Assembly: GCA_001839685.1 (NCBI GenBank)
Contig: MLAK01001153.1
Span: 1 to 30,646, forward strand
DNA length: 30,646 bases
Origin: Tritrichomonas foetus
Lineage: Eukaryota > Parabasalia > Tritrichomonadida > Tritrichomonadidae
Direction: 5' to 3'
Shown here piece by piece: positions 8,385-16,530 of this stretch; the first letter of the stretch is position 1, and each line of letters begins with the position of its first letter. Below the pieces are notes generated by a model. It searched no databases. It worked only from the letters and a program-made list of their open reading frames with translations, and was not told the origin of the DNA. A program made the translations under genes and the position numbers.

Positions 8385-8515
8385 TGTGGACGTTTAAAAA
8401 TATGAGAAGATTGACATTCACAAATAATTCAATGAGTTCTTTCAAAATAATTTTATGAATATATATGGCCGATTAGATAACTTCATAGAATCTTCCATAA
8501 TTACGATCATTTCAG
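8385..8515. promoter_or_regulatory. Divergent promoter region, Ctf18 and snapin-like genes
   Basis: A 131-base spacer feeds two genes in opposite directions. On the minus strand TCATATTTTTAAAC begins at 8405 and lies about 20 bases before the Ctf18 ATG. On the plus strand TCATTTCAG (8507-8515) lies directly before the other ATG. Both look like TCA-type initiators. Confidence 0.4.
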
Positions 8516-8848
8516 ATGGAAGAGATTCATGAATATCCAAAATGCTCGTTCACAGAAGATGAAATTGAAATAAAAACGCATGCAATTCGCTCAGCAGTCT
8601 CAAATATTGTTCTCGAATCATCGAATGCTTTAAAGGAAGCATTTGAAAGCCAAAACCGAATTTCTGATAAAATAATCGAACTTGATGCTTGTCTCGAACA
8701 ACTCGACGCTTTGAAAAAATCACCGAACTATAAATCATCAATAACCAAAATTAATTCAATGAGAGGCAGAGTCCAAAAAATGCAGAAAAGAATTAAAAAC
8801 TTACAAGCAAGATTTAACGCACTTGAACAAACTATTCGAACCAAGTGA
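8516..8848 (+). CDS. Snapin-like small coiled-coil protein (BLOC-1/BORC type)
   Basis: A 110-residue, almost wholly helical protein. Its core (about residues 24-108) follows the pattern of snapin (BLOC1S7). An ESQ heptad region (44-46) is followed by a DxxxxxLxxL helix. After a short turn (SPNYKSSI) comes a helix with two arginine-containing heptads, MRGRVQKMQKRIKNLQARFNALE, similar to the ARRRVVLVNNILQNAQERLRRL helix of snapin. Snapin is a subunit of BLOC-1 and BORC, which position and mature lysosome-related organelles. If the call is right, this marks an endolysosomal trafficking complex in the organism. Short coiled coils match each other easily, so the assignment is tentative. The ATG is the first in frame and sits just after a TCATTTCAG element. 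Confidence 0.5.
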   Translation: MEEIHEYPKCSFTEDEIEIKTHAIRSAVSNIVLESSNALKEAFESQNRISDKIIELDACLEQLDALKKSPNYKSSITKINSMRGRVQKMQKRIKNLQARFNALEQTIRTK

Positions 8849-9451
8849 TTTTCGGCTTCAAAAAAAAAAAAATTGTGATGTCATTCTTAATAAACGGTAT
8901 ATGTCCTATATTGTATCTCAGGTATTGTATTTATTTGTGAATGCGCTTACTTCGATATTCTCTGCCATGGAAGTGAACTCCAGCCAAAGAAAGTCTTTTG
9001 GATTCGTTTGCGAAACAAATAGTTGCAACTTCTTATTAAAAAGAAGTTATGAAGATGTAACTTCATCTTGACGAAAAAGATGTTATGGAAATGATTTTAA
9101 CTGACAGAATATTGAATATATATGTGAAAAGTTTTGTTGAAGTGGAACCAATTATTGGAATAAATTTGATAAAGTGAACTAATCAGTAGCTGAAAAAAAT
9201 ATTCAGAATAAGAAATTAAGCAGAGTAAGAAAGAAGATCTCCTTTTTTTAAAGCTCAACTTACTAATTTTCGTCAACAAAATATTAATATTTGTTCCACA
9301 TGTGTTTTTTATTTCGGAATTCAAAGTAAAATTCTAGAATTTTCCTTGATAACATTCCAAAATAATATTTTGTGAATCGACAATGAAAAAATGATATAAA
9401 ATCGAGATAAAACATCAAAATAATTTTTTTCACTCATCAGCTGAATTTTTT
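8849..9451. other. Convergent intergenic region, no confident gene
   Basis: Spacer between the snapin-like gene (+) and the Asn-rich gene (-). It has an A12 run near 8861. A 34-codon ATG-initiated reading frame on the plus strand (8967-9071) has no recognisable product and may be chance. A 7-bp stem, GAAGTTA with TAACTTC, lies near 9043-9064. Confidence 0.45.
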
Positions 9452-11188
9452 TTAATCAAACACATAAACTGATTGGACTGAAGTTGATATGGATGATATC
9501 ATCATATCTGGAACAGTGTCGTGATTCATGTTGACACACGTGACTTGGCACCCGGGTTCACCTTTAATACATTCACCGCAGCATTCATACCATACCCAAC
9601 ATATTGGTTCATCGGCCTCCTCATCGTAGTCCATGATTTCCATGACACCTTCATTTGGGAAAGGAATCATTTTTCCTTTATGCTTTCTGATTTCGCAGCG
9701 AGAGCCATCACCAGGACAGAAGAAACAACGACACTTTGGACATTTATATATTCTTGCTCTTTCGAACATTTCTGTTATGTAAGAATTGACCTTATCTTGT
9801 TTTGATTCGAAATCGTGATGCAGTACATGTAAAGTAAAACTTACGAGATCACTCTGTTCATCAAGTTGATAGTCGTCTCGTAGGACTACAACATTACAGT
9901 CATTTTTGAGTTTAGTAAGTTCTTCATTTGAGAAAGCATTTCTATCAACACTTTCAATTGTATAAACAGTTTTTTGACGACCAGCTAATGTATTTAAAAT
10001 TGATGTAACTTGCAATTGTGCTTCTTCAGCTGTAGATGACTCAGTGTTGAAGAAACCAAGAAGTGTCTTCTTATCTTGCGGTGCTGGACTTTCAAACGAG
10101 AGGGGAAGTGGAATTGGTATCTGTAATGTCATTACTGTCTCTTCGGAGAAAATCTTGTTTGCATTAAACTTTTTATCTTCAGGCTGGTCAACAGCAAAAC
10201 CTTCAATTAAAAAGTCAACAAGATTCATTGGAACATTTGTGAGAGCTGTTCTGTCACTTCTGATCTGTTGGAAAAGAGGGCGCCCAAGTAATTCAACTCC
10301 AATATTTGGATTCCTTAAAATTTCTTCATCTGAAGTTGTTGATATGATTTCATCGCTCATTAAACAAAATATTTGTCGAAGTTCTGAAGTGATGTGCCCC
10401 GGAGTTATTTGGAATGCTGCTGGTTGTGGTTGGAATGTATTTTCAGCTGCATTCTGTGGAACAGAAGTATTTTCAACCTGATTGAAATTATTGTTTTCAT
10501 ATCTCTCACTTTGTTGATTATTATTGTAGTTGTTGTTGTTGTTGTAGTTATTTCTCCTATTTTGGGGATTTCTATTGTTGTTGTAGCCACCACGGCGATT
10601 GAAATTGTTGTTATTCCTATAATTATTGTTGTTATTATTGTAACCATTATTATTATTATAGTTATTTCTATTATTGTGATAATTTCTTCGATTGTTATAA
10701 TTATGATTATAATTGTTAGGATTGGTGCTGTTGAATCTGTTTGGTCGATTTTGATATTCATCATCTTGGTCATTATAATCGTTTCTATTGTTATTGTGAT
10801 AATTGTTAAATCGATGATTATTAAATCCTGAATCCTGGTTATTTCCGAAGTTAAAAGCGTTAAATCTAACTGGTGGCGGTGGTGCGGATATTTCTCTTTT
10901 TGCTTGAGAGTCGCCATTTTGTGAGTTATTATCTGCATTGGCGATTTGCTGTTGGACTTCATGATTTTGGGCCTGGCCTTGCTCATTTTGAGAAGCTTGA
11001 TCATTTGCATCGTTTGAGGGAACGTAGTGGAAATTCCTATTTTGGTTATTATTATTATTGTAGAAATTTTTCCTGTTTCTGTTGTATTGCTGATCGTTGT
11101 TTTGTCTACGATTTTCGTGCAATGGCTTTGGGTTAAAAGAAGGGGTTCTTGATGGGGCACTTGATTGATCTTGTGGTTTATCTGTCAT
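9452..11188 (-). CDS. Asn-rich protein with Cys-cluster C-terminal domain, function unknown
   Basis: I do not recognise this 578-residue protein. Residues 1 to about 255 are low complexity: runs of Asn mixed with Arg, Tyr, Gly and Gln, including NRRGGYNNNR-type stretches that resemble RNA-binding or condensate-forming regions. About 258-480 looks globular, with mixed helix and strand. The last 96 residues hold a cysteine cluster: CPKC then CRCFFC-type spacing at 483, 486, 488 and 491, then C498, H503 and C530, a WYECCGEC block at 534-540, C547, C551 and H556. The order C, H, W, CC, GC, H recalls CHORD-like or other zinc-binding modules, but spacing differs and I do not assign a family. RNA binding with a metal-stabilised C-terminus is an inference. 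The ATG is the first in frame. The stop overlaps a TAAA run. Confidence 0.8.
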   Translation of the reverse strand: MTDKPQDQSSAPSRTPSFNPKPLHENRRQNNDQQYNRNRKNFYNNNNNQNRNFHYVPSNDANDQASQNEQGQAQNHEVQQQIANADNNSQNGDSQAKREISAPPPPVRFNAFNFGNNQDSGFNNHRFNNYHNNNRNDYNDQDDEYQNRPNRFNSTNPNNYNHNYNNRRNYHNNRNNYNNNNGYNNNNNNYRNNNNFNRRGGYNNNRNPQNRRNNYNNNNNYNNNQQSERYENNNFNQVENTSVPQNAAENTFQPQPAAFQITPGHITSELRQIFCLMSDEIISTTSDEEILRNPNIGVELLGRPLFQQIRSDRTALTNVPMNLVDFLIEGFAVDQPEDKKFNANKIFSEETVMTLQIPIPLPLSFESPAPQDKKTLLGFFNTESSTAEEAQLQVTSILNTLAGRQKTVYTIESVDRNAFSNEELTKLKNDCNVVVLRDDYQLDEQSDLVSFTLHVLHHDFESKQDKVNSYITEMFERARIYKCPKCRCFFCPGDGSRCEIRKHKGKMIPFPNEGVMEIMDYDEEADEPICWVWYECCGECIKGEPGCQVTCVNMNHDTVPDMMISSISTSVQSVYVFD

Positions 11189-11938
11189 GATTAGAAATTA
11201 GAAAACGGCCTTTTTTGATTGGCCAAGTTGACATGTCATATGAAATTTTTTTTTATAATCTCACTAACAGTGTAAATCACATCTGATAAATTTGATTATA
11301 ATTTTTGTTTTCACTAATAGCAATTGACATTTTTATGTAAATGAAAATATTTTAATATTATTCAATGTGTTTTTGGGTATCCATAAAATATATGGCAAAT
11401 TCTCTGAACCTCCTTCTCTCACCAATTCTATTGTTATTTTAATACTTTTAAATACTTGTGAATTATTTAAAGCATATTAAAATATATGCTAAATGTAACT
11501 CCAATTATTATTTAGGCGATTTGTGAATATCAATTATGTTCTCTGTTGTCTTTTTGAAAATAATAGATGATCTTAAGAAAGGAGTTTTGAATGTTTCTGA
11601 ATAGAAAAACTAAAAGTATTTTGATGATAGTTTGTTCATTCAGTTGACTAAAAAAGTTTCATGATCAGGAAAATTGTAAATCCGATGATGCAAAACTCTA
11701 CAACAAATTACAATTTTAAGAGAAACAACATGTAATAATTTTCCCTAAATCATATTTTTTACTAATGAACAAAATTAAACCTAAAACATCAAACAAACAA
11801 CTTTATTATTATAATAATAATAATATTAATCGAGCAAACGATCTAAACAAATCTAAATAAAACTAAAGCATAACAGAAAGTATGTTTCAAAAGCAATCAT
11901 ACCATCATCATTTTGAGAACTATAAAAACATATACAAT
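11189..11938. other. Intergenic, no gene seen
   Basis: About 750 AT-rich bases between two minus-strand genes, serving as the Asn-rich gene's upstream region and CK1's downstream region. It contains an ATTATTATAATAAT palindrome with flanking AAT repeats near 11802-11828. On the minus strand a TCAAAAAAGG element lies about 35 bases before the Asn-rich ATG. I see no coding region. Confidence 0.5.
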
Positions 11939-13456
11939 TCACCGCTTTGGTCTCACAATGTCATTAAACAGTTGCTTTGCCAGAGGATCAGGTGTTCTCT
12001 TAACATCATTAATCGCTGGAAGTGCAGATTTCTGCGGTGTTCTAGTTAAAGACTCACAACGCATTGAGTTTGACCTCCGAGAAGTTTTTGCCTTTCCGTC
12101 ATTTAAGTAGAAGTGAGGCAATCCAGGAATATTTGGTATTATAGGAATACTTGGTAAATTTTTAGGTCTCTGAACAGGTGGTTTCACTGGATTAGCAAGG
12201 TCATCTTTTACACCCTCAACACTATCCAAAACTGGTGGATTTTTCACACACATTGAGCCATGTCTTTGTCTTGGTGCTCTTTCTCCTTTCCTCGGAAGAG
12301 GTGGCGGCGGTACTTTGAAAGGCGAATCAGATTCATTTCCACTGAATGACATTCTAGACTGTCTCGAACTCAATGATCTTATTTTGCACGTATTAACCAA
12401 ACTCCCCCTTTCATCACAAATCATTCCGTATGATGTATTTGAAGATCCCTGGCCATTTACGCTTTCACATTGTTGTCTTCTTTCACGAGGTGTTGGTGGA
12501 AGAAGACGCGCTGATACCGGCGGCTTTCGAACAGATGATTTCTGTCTGGGGAGCGGCGGAGGTGGAGGTTCAACTCGCGGGTTTCCTGTCCAGTCATAAA
12601 CATAATCGAACTTAAATCCGCAACGAATGAATAGTTTCCTAAACATTAGCCTGTATTCTGCATAATGTGGTTGCTCATCAAATTCAAGTGAAGTGACCAT
12701 TTTCATGTATTTCGCAAACTCTGGTGGTAAATTCGCGCATAATTCTTCTGGCGCCATTTTGGCCTTCATGCTTTGAATTTTATCATACTTCACCTCACTG
12801 TCCTCCGATTCAAGATCAATCCACGGCAGTGTCCCCTTCAAAAAGAAGACCCACAAATATCCAAGTGCGATCATGTCATCTCTTCGTGACTGCTGGTTTC
12901 CAAGGAGGGACCCGGGTGATGCATATCGTGCGGTGCCGGCAATCGTCTGATCTTCTGCGAATTTTATGTGATCGCCATTATCATCGATGTACTTTTTGGC
13001 AAGCCCGAAATCGATCATGAACACCTGGTTTGAGCACTTCCCCTTTCCAATCAGGAAATTGTTCGGTTTGACGTCGCGATAGAGATATTGCATATTATGA
13101 AGAAATTCCATAGCATTCAGCATCTGATCAGCGATCATGAGAACTGTTTTGACTGTGAATTTGTAGTCGCAGATATAAAAAAGATCGTCAAGCGATTTCC
13201 CGAGGATTTCCATTGACATATACAAAAATTTATCGTCCGATTCAAATGCATAATAACGGGGGAAATTGGTGCCATCCTGTAGAAGTTGTAATACCGTTGA
13301 CTCGAATTCTAACTGTGGGTTTCGCGTTTTTCTGATTTCGATTTTCAGTCCAACCGTTTCGCCGGTTTCTGTGTCTTCTGCCAAGAAAACTTCACCAAAG
13401 CTCCCACCACCCACTCGCGTTTTGAGTGTGTAATGTCCACAAACGGTAGATGACAT
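11939..13456 (-). CDS. CK1-family serine/threonine protein kinase
   Basis: A casein kinase 1-type kinase that phosphorylates Ser/Thr next to acidic or pre-phosphorylated residues. The 505-residue protein has the glycine-rich loop GGGSFGEV (16-23), the ATP-binding lysine K38 in LKIE, the catalytic loop YRDVKPNNFLIG with D128, and DFG at 149-151 (FMIDFGLAKKY). It also has GTARYASP, where most kinases have APE, and the SRRDDMIALGY segment. These last features are CK1 signatures. The kinase domain ends near residue 290. The remaining 210 residues are a disordered, basic and proline-rich tail with PPPPPLPR and PPPPLPRKGER motifs that could bind SH3-like or WW partners. CK1 is a greatly expanded family in trichomonads. 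On the minus strand a TCA followed by A12 precedes the ATG and may be the initiator. Confidence 0.95.
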   Translation of the reverse strand: MSSTVCGHYTLKTRVGGGSFGEVFLAEDTETGETVGLKIEIRKTRNPQLEFESTVLQLLQDGTNFPRYYAFESDDKFLYMSMEILGKSLDDLFYICDYKFTVKTVLMIADQMLNAMEFLHNMQYLYRDVKPNNFLIGKGKCSNQVFMIDFGLAKKYIDDNGDHIKFAEDQTIAGTARYASPGSLLGNQQSRRDDMIALGYLWVFFLKGTLPWIDLESEDSEVKYDKIQSMKAKMAPEELCANLPPEFAKYMKMVTSLEFDEQPHYAEYRLMFRKLFIRCGFKFDYVYDWTGNPRVEPPPPPLPRQKSSVRKPPVSARLLPPTPRERRQQCESVNGQGSSNTSYGMICDERGSLVNTCKIRSLSSRQSRMSFSGNESDSPFKVPPPPLPRKGERAPRQRHGSMCVKNPPVLDSVEGVKDDLANPVKPPVQRPKNLPSIPIIPNIPGLPHFYLNDGKAKTSRRSNSMRCESLTRTPQKSALPAINDVKRTPDPLAKQLFNDIVRPKR

Positions 13457-14109
13457 GTTATTTTTTTTTTTTGAAAAGGTTATTGAATTTATTTTGTTTT
13501 TAACTTTTTGTATACTTTATATGCTTTTGATAAGAATCATAATTCTATTCATAAAAAAAATATTTCAGTGACAGAATAAACTTTCACGAGAGAAAATCAC
13601 CTTAATCGCAATCAGAATAAATCGTGGAATTTTATAAAACTTTCTCAGATTTCAGATGAAATTTTTGAAAGCTTTTTATAAAAGTGGAAATTAATTTCCT
13701 AATAAATTAAATCTGAATCTTTGAAAAAGGAGATCTCTTTTCTTTGAGGCTCATTTAAAAAGTTGATTGTCGCAAAAGGTGATATCTATTTGAGAACCTG
13801 TGAAAATCCTCGAAATGTTATGTAAATGCACACCTGATTATCAAGGCAGTATTTGATATATCAGATATCGTCTCAGTTTTTAAACCTCAAAGAATGATTT
13901 AATTCGTCTCGTATTCACCTGTTTTTTTTTGATTTCCCAGAAGATTGGCAATAAGAAAAATAAGGTCAAATAAAGGTCAAATGTTTTATGTGTAAATGTG
14001 AAGTGATATTTCACAATTCCCAAATTTACTTTTTTATTCCTTTAGGAAATATTAGATTATGAAAATTATTTGTTTGAACATGGTTTCATCATGCATATAG
14101 CATAAAAAT
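13457..14109. other. Intergenic, no gene seen
   Basis: AT-rich upstream region of the CK1 gene, with homopolymer T runs at 13459-13470 and 13923-13930. No reading frame or structured repeat was recognised. Confidence 0.5.
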
Positions 14110-15360
14110 AATGTTCTGAACGATAATTTGTTTTGATTTCTACATCAGATTTTCCAACTGCCAGTAAGAAATCTTCATCTAAATTACTCTTCATATCAAT
14201 TTCAATTTCGATTTCATTTCCTTATTCTTGAATTTTGATGATGATAACAATAATATATCTTCGCCAACTTTTGAAAGAAAAACAGATTGTATAGTTTTGT
14301 TTTTTGTATCACAATTTTTCATATCTTATTTGCAACTATAACAATAAATTTACTTTCAATTGTAAGAGTACCTTCTTCAAGATCAATTGATCCAACAGAT
14401 AAAGTATTAGTAATCAAAGTAACATCACCTTTTGTTGTTATTTCTACATTTTGATCACTCTGTTCAACTTTTTATCTACAATTTCAATTTTTGCAGCTTC
14501 TGCTCCTAATTTATTAATTTTGTTCAAAATATATGTTGTTTCTTTATTCGCTTCATCTGGCTTTTGATTACTAGTTGTTTTATCTGATTCTTCATTAGTT
14601 GGTGGATTTGGAATTTCTATTGTTGGACACACTTCTAAAATAATATCATTTGAAATTTCAAATGGAGTTGGTTCGCCTGTGATTCTGGAAATTCTTTAAT
14701 GAATATGTTGTCGCATGATTTTTATGTGGCATATACTTCAACAGAAAATTCCTCATATAATATACAATCATTCTCACCTTTCTTCAACTCAACTAATTAA
14801 TCATCAATATCTATATATGTTAAATGCGTATCTATTGAAATATTAATTCCAAATTTTACCTTATAAAATGATACATCAGTACCAGTAAATCCATCTAATA
14901 AATCATTTAGATATGCATTATTAACATAAACTGTATTTATGTTGGTAGATTCAAAAGAGCTACTATGAAAACTAGGCTGATTAATTCTAAGATAGACAAT
15001 ATTTTTGAATTCAGAGCATTCATAAAATGCTTTCTCTCACCTATCAATTTAACATTAAATCATATAGTTAAATTTCCTGTGAATCCAATACAATCATAAA
15101 ATGCTTGAGAAGGAATCTCAGTAACACTATTTCCGATTGTTAATGATCATGTAAATCCACTGCATTCAGAAAATGCATACCAAGCTACATAACCATGCTT
15201 GGAATTGTTAATGATCCTTAGAATTCAGTGCATCTTGAAAATGCAGAATTAACAATCGAAGTAACACTATCTGGAATTGTTAATGATCTTGTGATTTTAG
15301 TGTATTGTAAAAATATGCTTTCGCCAATTTCAATCACTGTATATGGTATATCTTCATTAA

Positions 15361-15380
15361 TAACAGTATGCATACTGTTA
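15361..15380. repeat. 20-bp perfect palindrome
   Basis: TAACAGTATG is followed at once by its exact reverse complement. It sits inside the decayed BspA-like gene, near its 5' end, so it may be chance within former coding sequence (reading V-N-S-M-H-T-V on the minus strand). Confidence 0.7.
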
Positions 15381-15449
15381 ACCTAGAGTTTCATTAATTG
15401 ACAACTTTTATCAGAAAATTCTAACCTAAAGTTTCATTAAATGACAGTT
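15378..15449. repeat. Imperfect 29-base direct repeat, 43-base offset
   Basis: Segments 15378-15406 and 15421-15449 share the core TAACCTA, AGTTTCATTAA and TGACA with about five mismatches. Both lie at the 5' end of the BspA-like remnant and probably reflect a local duplication during decay. Confidence 0.55.
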
Positions 15450-15450
15450 C

Positions 15451-16530
15451 TCATTAAAAGCTACCAGCCATTATGAAATCTTCCGAATTTTATACAGATA
15501 CAGGTAATTTATACGATGATGAAACATTTCGAGGTAAATTTTATGGCAGAAATTGGATTTTTCTCTAAATCCATAAATAAATATGTATATATTTTCGATA
15601 CCGCTTTTATCACTTCTCAACTCTGAACTACGACATTTAATATCTTACATTAATAATTGGATAGATTTCACTTCCAATTTTGATTAGAAAAAATATTTGC
15701 ATTAAACACAATGTAAGTAATTATTCACACACTTTTGAAGACACAGGGAGTAGAATCAAGGTAGCTCCATAAAGGCAAGATAAACAATAATGTTTGAAAT
15801 TTTTCTTTCTATTGATCGTCTTTTTCGGAATCATTATTATTCTATTTTATGCTCAAGTTTTCTTCTTTTTCGTATCTCATTATGATTTCCCCATTATTAT
15901 TCTCTTTTTCAGTTCATGTGATGATTTACTCTTCAAGTGCTTTTGGCATGTCACAAGCCACCTGTGTGATTTTTCTTTTATTTTTTCCCGAGCAAATGAT
16001 TATTGCTTTATTTGTGAACGACGATGAACGCAATTGTTTCAAATTTAAATGAATAACAATGAATCTTACTCATTGTGTAGTTTACATTCACCAATATCAA
16101 TTTAGCCAAGTTTCTTACGTTCAATAAGGGTGAGAAAAAAATCAGTGATTGCTTTCATAGACATATATATATTTTCTATTGGTTCAGGGTATGCAAGAAA
16201 ACGACATGATTACGACTCAATTTTACACAGATGTCATATTACTGTTAGGAATGTTATTAATTAATTCATTAAAGATCAATTTTCAATATCAACAAGACCA
16301 AATCATCGTTCCATTAATGATGTACCAACTTAGAAAACTAATTGTCTTCATATTCATGAAATGTCAAAATCTATTCTAAAAAAAGTGAACATGTCATTGC
16401 CCCCATTAATTGGCCAAAAATTGACCTTGTTACAGTTGAATGAATTTTCCCTCAAAGTCAAAATCGATTGTGAATTGAAAGAAAATTGATTAACGTCTTT
16501 GCACTTTTTCCGCAAAATCATTACCGCCTC
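15451..16530. other. Intergenic, possible gene remnants only
   Basis: A 31-codon ATG frame on the plus strand at 15473-15568 reads like coding sequence (EFYTDTGNLYDDETF) but stops early and has no recognised match. Hydrophobic T-rich frames at 15794-16052 look like chance. A 66-codon frame at 16179-16379 is open but starts without ATG context and is unrecognised. The last part is the upstream region of the coiled-coil gene, with TCATTACCGCCTC just before its ATG. Confidence 0.4.

Larger units (their letters stand above)
14110..15450 (-). pseudogene. Decayed BspA-like leucine-rich-repeat surface protein gene
   Basis: Translated on the minus strand, this region gives broken pieces of a trichomonad BspA-type LRR protein. 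At about 15280-15065 successive repeats read RSLTIPDSVTSI, then AFSRC, then SLTIP, AFSEC, SLTIGNSVTEIP and AFYDC, the TpLRR consensus. They are interrupted by in-frame TAA (15220-15218), TAG (15187-15185) and TGA (15149-15147, 15062-15060), and at least one frameshift. A clean stretch (about 15040-14800) contains AFYECSEF and NTVYVNNAYLNDLL and ends in a stop. Further down, a Pro/Glu/Lys-rich stretch with IEIPNPPTNEESDK (14632-14444) resembles the spacer before the anchor of such proteins. Another frame continues through VEITTKGDVTLITN to about 14130. The intact relatives are cell-surface adhesion-type proteins. No open frame survives, so this copy is dead. Confidence 0.85.

Noticed and set aside
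9043..9064. Short GAAGTTA/TAACTTC hairpin
   Set aside because: A 7-bp stem is expected by chance in 30 kb of AT-rich DNA.
10394..11160. Ile/Val- and Thr/Ile-rich long frames on both strands across the Asn-rich gene
   Set aside because: They are other-frame readings of the AAT/AAC repeats that encode the Asn runs. They have no start context or independent composition.
15794..16052. Hydrophobic 67-77 codon frames that look like a small membrane protein
   Set aside because: Driven by T-rich sequence, two overlapping frames look alike, and no initiator or homology is seen.
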